A stretch of 64,000 bases of DNA from JAJNBK01 sp035642715 (GCA_035642715.1 DASQRW010000046.1:19924-83923); one strand, 5' to 3'. Positions 8,517 through 18,645 are shown, counted from the first letter of the stretch. The notes: generated by a model from the letters alone, not told the origin. Translations and numbers: made by a program.

Positions 8517-9173
8517 TATCAGGATTCTTAAGGTCGAGACCTCATTTCTGTACCTGACTCAGATAGGCATATAAATAGATGATCACAAGGGAACATCTTT
8601 TATAAGATTATTGCCTCCTTATATATATGTATATATATCTATATATATAGATAGAATGCTGTCTGACAATTTAACATCTATTTGGTCCTCATAACCTGGA
8701 ATCTCAGCTATAGAGAGATCATTTCATTGTTACCTAGAATCAGATCATGCATTCAATGTTCTTCTTCCTTTTCTTCTTCAATATTGTTAGGCGTTTGCTC
8801 CAAGTTTTTGAAAAATACCATTGCTTAAATTCTCTGACTCAATCATTAGACAATATACAAGAAATAGAAGCGAGAAAGCAACATAACAGCGATCAATCTG
8901 CCCAATTATAAAAATATTAAACAGACAAAAAGCAACATAAATAAAGGGATTGTGAAATTGACCGGTAGGTCAGAAGAATAATTTTTCTTATATCGTGCTA
9001 TGCCAAGTAATTCCTTCCGCCCCTTCTCTATTAGAGATAAAATATCATAGTAATAAATCGTATATAATGCGGTGGTTTGCAATTTCCTTTTTAGACATTA
9101 GAAAGCCATAGAATACAGGGGATATCAACTACCAAATATAATTTATATGGTCTTTTTGAGATATGTCTAAATA
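8517..9173. other. 657-base intergenic region with TA tract
   Basis: Contains an AT/TA dinucleotide stretch at 8619-8654 and a short inverted repeat TGACC-ggta-GGTCA at 8959-8972. A 22-codon minus frame near 8757-8825 with an acidic end is too short to call. No RNA gene was recognised. Confidence 0.5.
8619..8654. repeat. TA-rich simple repeat
   Basis: Interrupted run of alternating A and T (with gt, ct and ag breaks), partly self-complementary. Located downstream of the KH gene. Confidence 0.7.
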
Positions 9174-9434
9174 TTGAGTGATGGTACTGGCAAAAATTCA
9201 GACAAGTATTCCGTCCCTAAGTTAACCTACTATACTGCAAGTACAATAGTAGCAATGGTAATGGCGATACCAGGTGTTATAGCTCTACTGTTAGTAAGAA
9301 GCTATACTACAGATATTGCTAGCCAAATTGTTATTAGTTCTATTGTCTTTTTTGTGGGGATGGGATTTTCATTTAAAATAGCAAAGAAAATAGCTGATAA
9401 GATGAATAAGAATAAAACGGCTGACTCTCGCTAA
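9174..9434 (+). CDS. small two-helix membrane protein, 86 aa
   Basis: An 86-residue protein with two hydrophobic helices, about residues 22-44 (ASTIVAMVMAIPGVIALLLV) and 50-70 (IVISSIVFFVGMGFSFKIA), a polar N-terminus and a Lys-rich C-terminus that should face the cytoplasm. Start is TTG. It converges on ubiX with 5 bases between stops. No family recognised; likely a lineage-specific membrane protein. Confidence 0.6.
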   Translation: MSDGTGKNSDKYSVPKLTYYTASTIVAMVMAIPGVIALLLVRSYTTDIASQIVISSIVFFVGMGFSFKIAKKIADKMNKNKTADSR

Positions 9435-9439
9435 TAATG

Positions 9440-9991
9440 TTATGTCCATCTTCTAAAAATATTATGTTCAATACCGAATTGATCTAGCATCTTTCCTACA
9501 ATATGAGTTATCATATCATCCATAGTCTTTGGTTTGTAATAAAAGCCAGGCATTGCAGGTAATATGATCACACCTGTTTGAGATAGCTTAAGCATATTTT
9601 CAAGATGTATTCTAGAAAGAGGTGTTTCCCTTGGTACAATTACTAATTTTCGTGATTCTTTTATACATACTCCTGCAGCTCTAGATATAAGACTGTCTTC
9701 ATAACCATTTGCGATACTTGACAATGTTTTCATACTACACGGAATGATCACCATTCCATCTGTTTTAAAAGATCCACTGGAAAAAGAAGCAGCCATATTG
9801 TCGTTGCTGTAAAACTTAGAAGCAAGAGATTTTACGTAGTCAATACTTTTATCAGTTTCTATCATAATATTTCTCTTTCCCCATTCACTCATGATTAAGT
9901 AAGACTCCACTTTAAGATCTCTAAGTACCTCAAGTGTTTTAATTCCATAAATAACTCCCGAACTGCCAGTTATTGCTACGATAAGTCGCAT
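9440..9991 (-). CDS. ubiX: UbiX-type flavin prenyltransferase
   Basis: Attaches a dimethylallyl group to FMN to give the prenyl-FMN cofactor used by UbiD decarboxylases. The protein is 183 residues, the normal length. The N-terminal nucleotide-fold motif IVAITGSSGVIYGI, the IIPCSMKTLSSIANG segment with the FMN-contacting Ser, the SRAAGVCIKESRKLVIVPRETPLS segment, and the C-terminal PAMPGFYYKP loop are all family features. No ubiD gene is in the window. It is divergent from the PfkB kinase gene, sharing a 100-base promoter region. Confidence 0.92.
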   Translation of the reverse strand: MRLIVAITGSSGVIYGIKTLEVLRDLKVESYLIMSEWGKRNIMIETDKSIDYVKSLASKFYSNDNMAASFSSGSFKTDGMVIIPCSMKTLSSIANGYEDSLISRAAGVCIKESRKLVIVPRETPLSRIHLENMLKLSQTGVIILPAMPGFYYKPKTMDDMITHIVGKMLDQFGIEHNIFRRWT

Positions 9992-10092
9992 TACTTCAAT
10001 TGCGCGCTTATTTTGATATATATTTTGATCATATGATATAATGAAGAGAATTAAGGTTTATTTACTGAGTAACAAAATCTTGACTTTAAGAT

Positions 10093-10989
10093 ATGTTAAC
10101 AGTCTTTGGAACTATTGCATTAGATACCACTCGTACGCCTTTTAAAACTGAAACAAAAATTATGGGAGGGGCTGCTACCTTTGCATCTCTTTCATCTAGC
10201 TTCTATACACGTACTTCGATAGTTGGAGTTACAGGTTTTGATTTTCCGTCCCATTATAGAGAGATTCTAGATAAGAGGCTAGATACAAAAGGAATTATCA
10301 CTAACCTACAAGACAAGACATTCCATTACGATTCTACGTTTGACTATGACCTTTCTCATCGTACTACTAATAAAACAGAATTAAATGTAATAGCACATTT
10401 CGAACCTACCATACCCGATGAATATCGCAAATCACAATATATTTATCTTGCTAATAACGATCCTATTCAAAACATCAAATTACTAGAATATTTTCCACAT
10501 CCCAAATTGACGATTTGTGACACGATAGAATATTGGATTTTAAATAAACGGGATGATGTAATCAAAATGATGAGCAAAGTTAACGGAGTAGTCATTAATG
10601 ATGAAGAAGCAAGATTATTGTGTAAGACGGCTAACCTGATTAAATGTGCCAAAATGATAATGTCATGGGGACCGCAGTTTACAGTTATAAAAAAGGGAGA
10701 GCATGGCTCATTGTTATTCATGGACGACAACATTTTTCCTGCAGCGGCATATCCAATGGAAGAAATTGTGGATCCAACGGGAGCAGGAGACGCTTTTGCC
10801 GGCGGATTTATTGGTTATCTTGCTGAGCAAGATAATCTCAAAATCAGGACTTTTAAGGAAGCAGTTGTGCATGGAAATGTTATGGGAGCATTCGCTGTTG
10901 AAGACTTTGGAGTAAAGAGATTACTTGCTATTACTAAGGAAGAAATTCAAAAAAGATTTGAGCTGTATCGCAAGACAGTAGAATTTTAG
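10093..10989 (+). CDS. PfkB-family carbohydrate or nucleoside kinase
   Basis: A 298-residue sugar-kinase fold protein. The signature 2 motif DPTGAGDAFAGGFIGYL carries the catalytic Asp, and the N-terminal MGGAATFASLSS corresponds to the substrate-binding Gly-Gly motif of the family. The substrate (sugar, sugar phosphate or nucleoside) cannot be read from sequence. Starts at ATG 10093 directly opposite ubiX. Downstream lies a gene-poor region with mobile-element remnants. Confidence 0.88.
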   Translation: MLTVFGTIALDTTRTPFKTETKIMGGAATFASLSSSFYTRTSIVGVTGFDFPSHYREILDKRLDTKGIITNLQDKTFHYDSTFDYDLSHRTTNKTELNVIAHFEPTIPDEYRKSQYIYLANNDPIQNIKLLEYFPHPKLTICDTIEYWILNKRDDVIKMMSKVNGVVINDEEARLLCKTANLIKCAKMIMSWGPQFTVIKKGEHGSLLFMDDNIFPAAAYPMEEIVDPTGAGDAFAGGFIGYLAEQDNLKIRTFKEAVVHGNVMGAFAVEDFGVKRLLAITKEEIQKRFELYRKTVEF

Positions 10990-11012
10990 AAAATTTTCAG
11001 TTGTATTGAACA

Positions 11013-11202
11013 TTAAATTAAGAGATTTGAGGAAGCAATTTGATTGATATGAGCAATAAACATTGGCGTCTTTCTAGGTCTCTGTTCATCTAACCATCTT
11101 TTCAAAAGTCATCTCATTATGAAAATCAACAAACAGATTGAACCAATGTATTACTTGTTCTACGATACTCTTTCCTTCTTTCTTTGTTACAAGAAGAAAT
11201 AG
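11013..11202 (-). pseudogene. degenerate C-terminal transposase remnant
   Basis: Reading the minus strand from 11202, the frame gives EGKSIVEQVIHWFNLFVDF then HNEMTFEK, a pattern like the end of DDE transposases found in Nitrososphaerota insertion sequences (W-x-NLFVDFHN). A stop follows at 11088. A one-base shift continues as LDEQRPRKTPMFIAHINQIA to 11013. The shift and the lack of an N-terminus mark it as a remnant. Assignment to a transposase rests on resemblance of the closing motif only. Confidence 0.4.
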
Positions 11203-11543
11203 TTATCATATCAAAAAGCTTTCTGTTCTATAAAACAATGGTGGATAGAATGAGATAGCACTTTAAATAATCAACTTGTTCTAGTAAAATATTTAATTAA
11301 TTATCTATGCATCCTCCTTTCTACTTAACTTGCATCCACTGAAGAAGTACAATCTGATAATAAATATACTCATCTAATATTCTAAACATTATTATACATT
11401 CTTGATCTGTAACTTTGAATCTAACTAATTTATATATTGTTGTTCTGTTATTTGGTAACGTTATCAGACATCGTCTAGAATAAAGACTACTCTATATTAT
11501 AACTTTGTTAATCCAATCGGATAAAAAAGGGTGGGTGAAATGG

Positions 11544-11580
11544 TGAAAGCGCTTCATGAAACATTCATGAAGTCGTTTCA
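11544..11580. repeat. 37-nt near-palindrome
   Basis: TGAAA-gcg-CTTCATGAA-aca-TTCATGAAG-tcg-TTTCA. The inner arms are 9 bp perfect with a 3-base loop; the outer arms add 5 bp after a 3-base interruption. It lies in a gene-poor tract between the two transposase-like remnants, next to the antitoxin-like remnant. Confidence 0.8.
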
Positions 11581-11610
11581 TTCCTGTAATACACTAAATT
11601 CTGCTAGTTT

Positions 11611-11748
11611 TTATATCTTTAGCTTTTCCTGAGGTTTTCCCTCTTTTGACTCATAGTAATTAAGCAGTCTTTCTATCACATCGGCTAGTGTGTCGCCGCG
11701 CTTTCCATAATCTTTTACCTTTTTTGCTTTCTGTATAGATAGTAATAA
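11611..11748 (-). pseudogene. remnant of a small ribbon-helix-helix/antitoxin-like protein
   Basis: The minus strand encodes KKVKDYGKRGDTLADVIERL followed by LNYYESKEGKPQEKLKI and a stop at 11611. The pattern KxYGKRGDTxxDVIxRLL is typical of short archaeal antitoxin-like (VapB/DUF7557-type) proteins. The open frame runs only back to 11748 and holds no ATG, GTG or TTG before residue 20 or so, so the N-terminal DNA-binding strand is missing. It may be a decayed gene or one whose start is frameshifted. Confidence 0.55.
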
Positions 11749-12230
11749 TCATAATCATAATAGTCATAACTTTAGGTTCTACGCTCTTTATGTATTGGAT
11801 AGATGTTCTATTAATAATGGTTCTTTTTCTCTTTGATAAGATGAATGTAAAAGATGTTTCATATTTAGTATCTATAATATATGTATAGCTTCACCATAAA
11901 GCATCTATGTGTGTGTATATGTTAGATGTTTTGATATCTTTTCTATTCTCATATCTATTAGCCATTTTTTAAAGAAACTTCTCTTATACGAAATATCTTT
12001 TTTCTTTCTAAGTAATAGTATGATGAATATAGTGAATATGATGAATATTAAAGATCAGAGTCTTTTGATTGCAGCAGTTCAACTGCAAAATCAATAATCA
12101 TATATATTGATATGTTCATTTCATTATTTATATTCAGTATTTCTTTGTCTTGAATGACAAATATTAATGACAAATTCTAAAAAACTCTTCTCTTCTCTTC
12201 TTTTGAAATATTTTCTTTGGTTAATGAATT

Positions 12231-12524
12231 TCATCCAATTCCAAATAGAAACACAGTTACTTTTTGATAATGGAGATAGTAATCATTGTGATATTTTTCA
12301 AAGTGATAAATGTCAGGATGGAATCGCTATACCCAAGTCCACACAGTCACATGACTCCTCTTTTCTTTGAATGGTTCTACTACTTTAGAAATGTTCCTGA
12401 AACTCAATCCTAGAAAGTATAAGTATAATGCATACATCACAGTCTCTGCGAATGTCTTCTTACTTTCAAACATGACCATAGTAGAATATGACAATGTATT
12501 CGCAGCTATAGCTTTATAGTTGAA
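12231..12524 (-). pseudogene. degenerate N-terminal transposase remnant (IS6-like)
   Basis: The minus strand reads FESKKTFAETVMYALYLYFL, GLSFRNISKVVEPFKEKRSH and VTVWTWV, then an in-frame TAG at 12329, then RFHPDIYHF and more. This is the helix-turn-helix region of an IS6/ISNCY-type DDE transposase, where WxWVQRF is expected; the TAG sits at the Gln codon. Downstream motifs of the catalytic core were not found. The end at 12524 lies about 100 bases upstream of the carA start region. Confidence 0.65.
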
Positions 12525-12626
12525 TTAACACAGCCACCATATCAGAGCAAAAACTTAAATTCCCTATTTGAAGCAGATTTCAAGGGTTTAAAATTCATAC
12601 TCTTGAATCAAAATATACTGCATATA

Positions 12627-13828
12627 ATGCAAAATTAATACTGGAAGATGGTAGTCTATTTAAAGGCGTAGGGTTCGGCCATCCTTGTGACGAAATTGCT
12701 GGAGAAATAGTGTTTAATACAGGGATGGTAGGTTACACGGAAGCAATCACCGATCCTTCCTATAGAGGTCAGATATTATGTATGACTTATCCACTTATTG
12801 GAAATTACGGTGTTCCTAGCTACGAGATAAAAGATGAATTTGGCTTGCCAAAATATTTTGAATCTGATAAAATTCAGATTAAAGGTTTATTGATTCATGA
12901 TCTATCGCGTGTTGCTAGTCATTGGAGTTGCATCAAGACTCTTGATGAATGGTTATATGAGGAAGGAATACCTGGAATCTTTGGAATCGACACACGGGAG
13001 CTTACAAAAAAGTTAAGGGTTAAAGGTGTAATGAATGGAGCTCTTTCAGTTTCTAAAGGCTCTATTGACGATGCAAGATTATCGAAATTGGCAAAAAGCG
13101 AGCATTATGAAGGCCAAAACTTTATGCCAGAAGTATCAGTTAATCAACCACATGAATATGGAATTAATAATAATAATGAATGCATAGTCTTATTGGATAC
13201 CGGTACTAAATATAGCATAATACGTAATATTGTTAGAATAGGTTACAAAGTGATCCGCCTTCCATGGGATACACCATACGAAAAAATAAAATCATATCAC
13301 CCACAGGGTGTTGTGATCAGCAATGGTCCTGGAGACCCCAAACTTTGCAAAGCTACAGTCAAGACAGCTACTGAATTGATTGAGAAATCGATACCCACAT
13401 TGGGCATCTGTTTGGGAAATCAAATCCTCGCTTTAGCTGGAGGGGCTGATACTTACAAATTAAAATTCGGACATCGTGGACAGAATAAACCTTGCGTAGA
13501 TTTAAGAAACAATCAAACGTTCATAACAAGTCAGAACCATGGCTATGGAATTGATCCTAAAAACCTTGATAGAACAGGATTCAGAATATGGTTTTCTAAT
13601 ATTGATGATAATACTATAGAAGGGATAGAACATGAGTCAAAACCAATCATAGCCGTTCAGTTTCATCCAGAAGCATCACCAGGTCCTAATGACTGCCTGT
13701 TTGTTTTTAATAGATTCAAAGAAATAATAAATGACTTCAGTGGATTTGATAAAGTAAAAAAAACAGCCACGATTTTAACTAACCATAATATAAAGACTAG
13801 GAAGAGGAGGAAAATTGCCAAAAGATGA
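12627..13828 (+). CDS. carA: carbamoyl-phosphate synthase small (glutaminase) subunit; start unresolved
   Basis: Hydrolyses glutamine and feeds ammonia to CarB for carbamoyl phosphate, entering pyrimidine and arginine synthesis. Visible are the N-terminal FNTGMVGYTEAITDPSYRGQ, the nucleophile elbow LGICLGNQ and the His-Glu pair in QFHPEASPG. The body frame runs upstream through KLILEDGSLFKGVGFGHPCD, the normal CarA beginning, but no ATG/GTG/TTG precedes it in frame back to the stop at 12569. GTG 12710 is too late. ATG 12627 is one base out of frame: one extra A in the caaaa run would give MQKLILEDG. A TATA-like TTTAAAA at 12587-12593 suits that ATG. Confidence 0.88.
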
Positions 13829-16800
13829 AACAATAAAGAAAGTTGTCGTATTAGGTAGTGGAGCGATTAAGATCGGAGAAGCAGGCGAAAGTCAATTATA
13901 ATGACCGCTATTTTGATTACTCCGGTTCTCAATGCTTAAAGGCACTTAAAGAAGATGGAATCAAGAGTGTTCTTATAAATCCTAATATTGCTACTATTCA
14001 GACTGATACACGATTCGCTGATAAGGTTTATCTTTTACCGATTACTCCTAAATTTGTCGAGAACGTAATTGAGGCAGAACGACCTGATTCTATTATGTTA
14101 GCTTTTGGTGGACAAACGGCCCTAAACTGTGGCGTAACACTATATAAAGACAAAATAATAGAAAAATATGGAATAAGAGTTTTAGGGACACAAATCAATG
14201 GAATAGAGATTACCGAAAATAGGCAATTTTTTAAAGATGCCATGTTAAAAAGTGATGTCCCTGTACTTCAGAGTGCACCCGCTTACACGGTAAATGAAGC
14301 ATTAAAGATTGCTCAGCAGATTGGCTATCCTGTGATTATCCGAGTTGCATATACTCTTGGCGGAAGAGGGGGTGGCGTTGCATATAACGAATATGAGTTA
14401 GAAGAAATAGTCCACCGAGGACTTTCTCTTAGTATAGTCCATCAGGTTCTAATTGAAAAATATGTAGGTCATTGGAAACAAATCGAATATGAAGTAATGC
14501 GAGACTCTAAGGGTAGTAGTATTATAGTTTGCAATATGGAAAATATTTTATCAATGCGTGTACATACAGGTGACAATATAGTTGTCGCACCTTCCCAAAC
14601 GCTTAATAATTTTGAGTATCAGATGCTGCGATCCGCTGCAATTCGTGCAACCTCCTACTGTAATATCATTGGAGAATGCAATATCCAATTTGGTCTAAAT
14701 CCAGAATCAGAGGAATATTGTGCCATAGAAATTAACGCAAGATTGTCTAGATCATCTGCTCTTGCAAGTAAAGCAACAGGCTATCCTCTGGCATACATGG
14801 CAGCAAAAATTGGCCTTGGATATGCTCTTCCAGAACTTATTAACAAAATCACTAAAGCCACTACGGCTTGTTTTGAACCTTCACTTGACTACATTGTATT
14901 AAAGATGCCAAGATGGGACTTTAGAAAATTTGAATTTGTAAAACGTAAGCTCGGAAGTGCAATGAAATCAGTGGGTGAGGTAATGGCGATAGGTCGGAAT
15001 TTAGAAGAAGTAATCCAGAAAGCAATCAGAATGTGCGATATTGGCATGGATGGATTAGTAGCCAATCTAGATAATTCGGTTGCTGATTTGACTCAAAACA
15101 CTGAGGCATTAGAACAGGCATTATTACATCCAAATGACAAAATAATCTTTACCATTGTTAGAGCTATTCGGGCGGGGATGACAATTGATAGAATAAACCA
15201 GTTATCCGCTATTGATCCATGGTTTTTGATAAAAATTAAGAATATTGTAGATATGGAAGAAAAATTGCGAAATTCGAATCTTGATCTAGATTTAATTAAA
15301 AAAGCCAAGAAAATTGGTTTTTCTGACAGGCAGATTGGAAGATGTTTAGGACTAGATGAATTTAAATGCAGAGAGATAAGACAGAAATTCGGAATAAAAC
15401 CAGTGGTAAAGCAAATCGACACATTATCTGCAGAATGGCCTGCCAAAACAAATTATCTGTATATGACATATGGCGGGGAGGTCGATGATATACTAATTGA
15501 GAACAGTAAAAGAAGTGCAATAGTTCTCGGCGCTGGTCCATATAGGATTGGCAGCAGTGTAGAGTTTGACTGGGGAACAGTCAATATGGTATGGGCATTG
15601 AAAGAGAACGGTATTAAAGAAGTTTCTATAATAAATTGTAATCCCGAAACTGTCTCTACGGATTATGACGTCTCTAACAGGTTGTATTTTGAAGAATTGA
15701 CGTTTGAGCGAGTAATGGATATCTACGAAAAAGAGAATCCAAGTGGAATTGTTACATGCGTAGGAGGTCAAACAGCAAATAACCTCAATCCATACCTCGC
15801 TAAATATGGCGTTAACATTATTGGAACAAGCAGTGAGGATGTTGATAGAGCAGAAGACAGAGAAAAGTTTGGTAAACTCTTAGATTCACTCAATATTAGA
15901 CAGCCGGCTTGGAAAAAATTCACAGAAGTAGGAGAAGCAAAAGAATTTGCTGATAAAGTAGGATATCCTGTGCTTGTGAGACCTTCTTATGTTTTAAGTG
16001 GTGCAGCGATGAAAGTCGTATGGGGCGAAGAACAATTAGAGCAATTTTTAACTGATGCAACAAATATCAGTCCCGACCACCCTATAGTAATAAGTAAATT
16101 CTTACAGGACGCCTCAGAAGTCGAAGTCGACGCAGTGGCTGACGGAAATGAAGTAGTAATAGGATCTCTAATAGAACATATCGATAACGCTGGCATTCAT
16201 TCAGGTGATGCAATAATGTGCATTCCTCCTTGGAGACTTGACAGGAAAACCATTGAAACAATTATAGATTATACAACAAGAATAGGTAAGGCTTTACGAA
16301 TAAAGGGACCATTTAACATACAATATCTAATAAAGGATGACGAGGTGTCAGTAATTGAAGCAAATGTTAGAGCTTCTAGGTCAATGCCCTTTGTTTCAAA
16401 ATTTGTAGGAATAAATTTGATTGATCTGGCCGCCCGGGCAATGACAGGGAATCGACTTCCCATAAATGCCAAAGATCTTTGGTTGATGGCTAAAGGTTTT
16501 GGAATCAAAGTCCCACAATTTTCTTTTATGCAACTTGAAGGTGCGGATATTGTATTAAGTGTAGAGATGCAATCAACTGGAGAAGTCGCATGCTTTGGTG
16601 AAAGCTTTTACGATGCTTTATCCAAAGCCTATCTGGCGGCTGGTTATTCGCTTCCTTTATCTGGCTCAGCTCTAATTACAATTGGAGGACAGAAAAACAA
16701 GGAGAAATTGCTGCCATTAATATCACTAATATCAGCTATGGGATATAATATTATGGCAACTGAGCATACAGCAGAGTTTATAGAAAATAACAAATTCAAG

Positions 16801-17088
16801 AACGTTCAACAAGTTTATAAGATAAGCGAGCCAGATCGAAAACCAAACATTTCAGATCTGTTATTTGAACGAAAAATTAACTTTATAGTGAACATTCCTT
16901 CTACCTCTACAATTGAAAAATATGTAGGAATGCTCTATGATGAATACCAAATAAGGAGAAAGGCAGTAGAATTAGGCATACCTGTTCTGACTACAATCGA
17001 ATCTGCTTCCTCTTTTATCAAAACGCTGGAGTGGTTAAAAACAAATTCTCCTACTTTGGCTTCACTAAAATCTTATGTCGTATTATAA
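13815..17088 (+). CDS. carB: carbamoyl-phosphate synthase large subunit, with frame-breaking 22-nt insertion
   Basis: Makes carbamoyl phosphate from bicarbonate, ammonia and two ATP. It has two ATP-grasp halves, an oligomerisation linker and a C-terminal MGS-like domain, with FDYSGSQCLKALKEDGIKS at the start and AGPYRIGSSVEFDWGTVN opening the second half. The N-terminus begins at TTG 13815, overlapping carA by 14 bases, and reads PKDETIKKVVVLGSGAIKIG then EAGE. After GAA (13887-13889) come 22 extra bases, 13890-13911, with TAA and TGA stops, before TTT GAT TAC resumes in another frame. Removing them would restore the family sequence GEAGE-FDYSG exactly. GTG 13858 would skip the first nucleotide-binding strand. 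Confidence 0.9.
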
Positions 17089-17137
17089 GTAAATAAGAGG
17101 TATCCACATTCTCCGAGACATGAGATGTAATTCAAAG

Positions 17138-17908
17138 TTAAATTATCTTCAGTAAAGTCTCAATATCACCAACTATGGAACCATCCAATGAAACGACCAG
17201 AGCCTGTTGAACTGCATTTGACTTTATGGCTTTGTCGATTATTGGAGAAATTGATTTTGTATAGCGTCTTTCATTAATTGCGTAAAGGTATCTGTTAAAG
17301 GCAGGAAGTATGACTAGGTCAAGAGTTCCTTGAGTTGTAGGAAATATTGCCTCTTTTATTATTTTAAGATATATCCAGACTCGCTGTCCATTAATTACGC
17401 TATTATGTTTAAGAAACACAGGATGAATATGTCCCATAACGATTTTTTTTACATACGACCTGGCAATTGTCGGCATGGTATGGCCGTGAACTAGAAGCGT
17501 ATCATCCAGAACCATTCCTTTGCTGCTCATGATGTTTATATTTTCTGGCATTAAGAACCTTATGTTGCTGTCATGATTACCGGGCACGAAATAAATATCC
17601 GTAATCTCAGAGAGGAGTTTGAAAAACAGAGGGATTTTTTGCCACTCTTGTTTACTGATTGACCCGCCGACCGTGCTTTTCAAATCACCAAGTAAAATCA
17701 CAGCTTCTACTCTGTTAGATTTAATAAGATCTGATAATTCTCGAATCATTTCTTCAAAAAATATCTTTTCATCAAAAGTAATTCCTCTAGTATATATATG
17801 AGATTCAAACCCTATGTGTAAATCTGATATTACCATATATCTTCGTCTTTTTGTATCTTCGTCAATTAGCAAAGCAGCCTTTGAATGTATGGGGCTTATA
17901 CTTACCAC
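17138..17908 (-). CDS. calcineurin-like metallophosphoesterase
   Basis: A 256-residue phosphoesterase of the archaeal MJ0037/SbcD-like group. All metal-site motifs are present in order: ISDLHIG, LLGDLKS, VPGNHDSN, LVHGHTMP and VMGHIHPVF. The C-terminal part (NGQRVWIYLKI, LVILPAFNRYLYA) is typical of the subgroup often encoded near large helicases, suggesting a nucleic-acid role, but the substrate is unknown. It converges with carB. Confidence 0.87.
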   Translation of the reverse strand: MVSISPIHSKAALLIDEDTKRRRYMVISDLHIGFESHIYTRGITFDEKIFFEEMIRELSDLIKSNRVEAVILLGDLKSTVGGSISKQEWQKIPLFFKLLSEITDIYFVPGNHDSNIRFLMPENINIMSSKGMVLDDTLLVHGHTMPTIARSYVKKIVMGHIHPVFLKHNSVINGQRVWIYLKIIKEAIFPTTQGTLDLVILPAFNRYLYAINERRYTKSISPIIDKAIKSNAVQQALVVSLDGSIVGDIETLLKII

Positions 17909-18341
17909 ACTATCGACTTATTGGAATCAATCAAATATTTAATGTGTTAGGGTTACTAACCTCTCGTTTTTGATATGACTATAAATGATTATTAAACTAT
18001 TAGAATAAGTTGCATTTATTTTATTGTATTTAAAAATTTATTTATTATATTACTTATAAATCCCCTAATGTCTTTAAGGCAGTAATTACGATATTTGTAT
18101 TTAAGGAGGGTTTACATTATTTCTTTGCGAGTGACTGACTTACACAAAGAAATGATCTAGAAGAAATATATTAACTGTCTAGATATTTTAGCTTATTTGC
18201 ACTTTTTATGTGTTAGATACCAACCAGTCAGAGCATTATCTTTGTATTATAATAGGGTGAACCTATCAGATCGTAGTATTGTTTTTATGAACAAAATTCT
18301 CAAATCATATTTATAATTTGTAATCCTATTGACTGTACTAG
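17909..18341. other. 433-base divergent intergenic region
   Basis: Between the phosphoesterase (minus) and the HiPIP-like genes (plus). Very AT-rich with several TATA-like stretches. No repeat or open frame worth reporting. Confidence 0.5.
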
Positions 18342-18641
18342 GTGAATAAGATTATGACAATAAATCCACAAGGTTTTACATCCAGTCAGAATATTGCCCA
18401 AGATGCAATAAAGCATAAAAAATTAACAAAGGTCGTATCAGGATATTTAGAAATAGGTCATTTTGAGAATGCTGATACCCATAAAGGATATTTTTGCTAT
18501 AATTGTGACTATTTTATGAAGCCACACCATTGCGCGATTGTCACAGATGAAGGGCAGGACATAAAGGGTAATGTATCAGGTATGATTGCTCCTCATGCAA
18601 TATGCTCTTTATGGACACCAAATGAAAAGGAGGTTCACTAG
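18342..18641 (+). CDS. HiPIP-like four-cysteine protein 1
   Basis: A 99-residue protein with the pattern GYFCYNCDYF, then C-x-IV, then GMIAPHAICSLW. The spacing C-x2-C-x8-C-x23-C with a Trp after the last Cys resembles high-potential iron-sulfur proteins, which bind one [4Fe-4S] cluster and carry electrons. It has no signal peptide, so a cytoplasmic role is likely. It is followed after 4 bases by a paralogue. Start is GTG 18342, with ATG 18354 as alternative. The family assignment is by motif only; a zinc-binding protein is the other possibility. Confidence 0.6.
   Translation: MNKIMTINPQGFTSSQNIAQDAIKHKKLTKVVSGYLEIGHFENADTHKGYFCYNCDYFMKPHHCAIVTDEGQDIKGNVSGMIAPHAICSLWTPNEKEVH
18627..18633 (+). 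promoter_or_regulatory. Shine-Dalgarno sequence for HiPIP-like gene 2
   Basis: AAGGAGG lies 12 bases before ATG 18646, inside the end of the upstream gene. It fixes the start of the second gene, since frames further upstream lack such a site. Confidence 0.6.
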
Positions 18642-18645
18642 ATCG

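Larger units (their letters stand above)
10990..12592. other. 1.6-kb gene graveyard upstream of carA
   Basis: Holds no intact gene. It contains two transposase-like remnants, an antitoxin-like remnant and a 37-nt palindrome, listed separately. A TTTAAAA element at 12587-12593 may be the carA promoter. Short plus-strand frames at 11909-12097 and 12167-12370 look like chance frames. Confidence 0.65.

Noticed and set aside
8757..8825. 22-codon minus frame with acidic tail
   Set aside because: Too short, no ribosome site or conserved motif.
11909..12370. Two plus-strand frames of 62 and 67 codons
   Set aside because: They lie opposite or beside the transposase remnant and have compositions expected of AT-rich noise.
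13887..13911. Archaeal bulge-helix-bulge intron in carB
   Set aside because: The possible structure predicts cleavage that removes 11 bases, which leaves the frame broken; kept only as a remote option.
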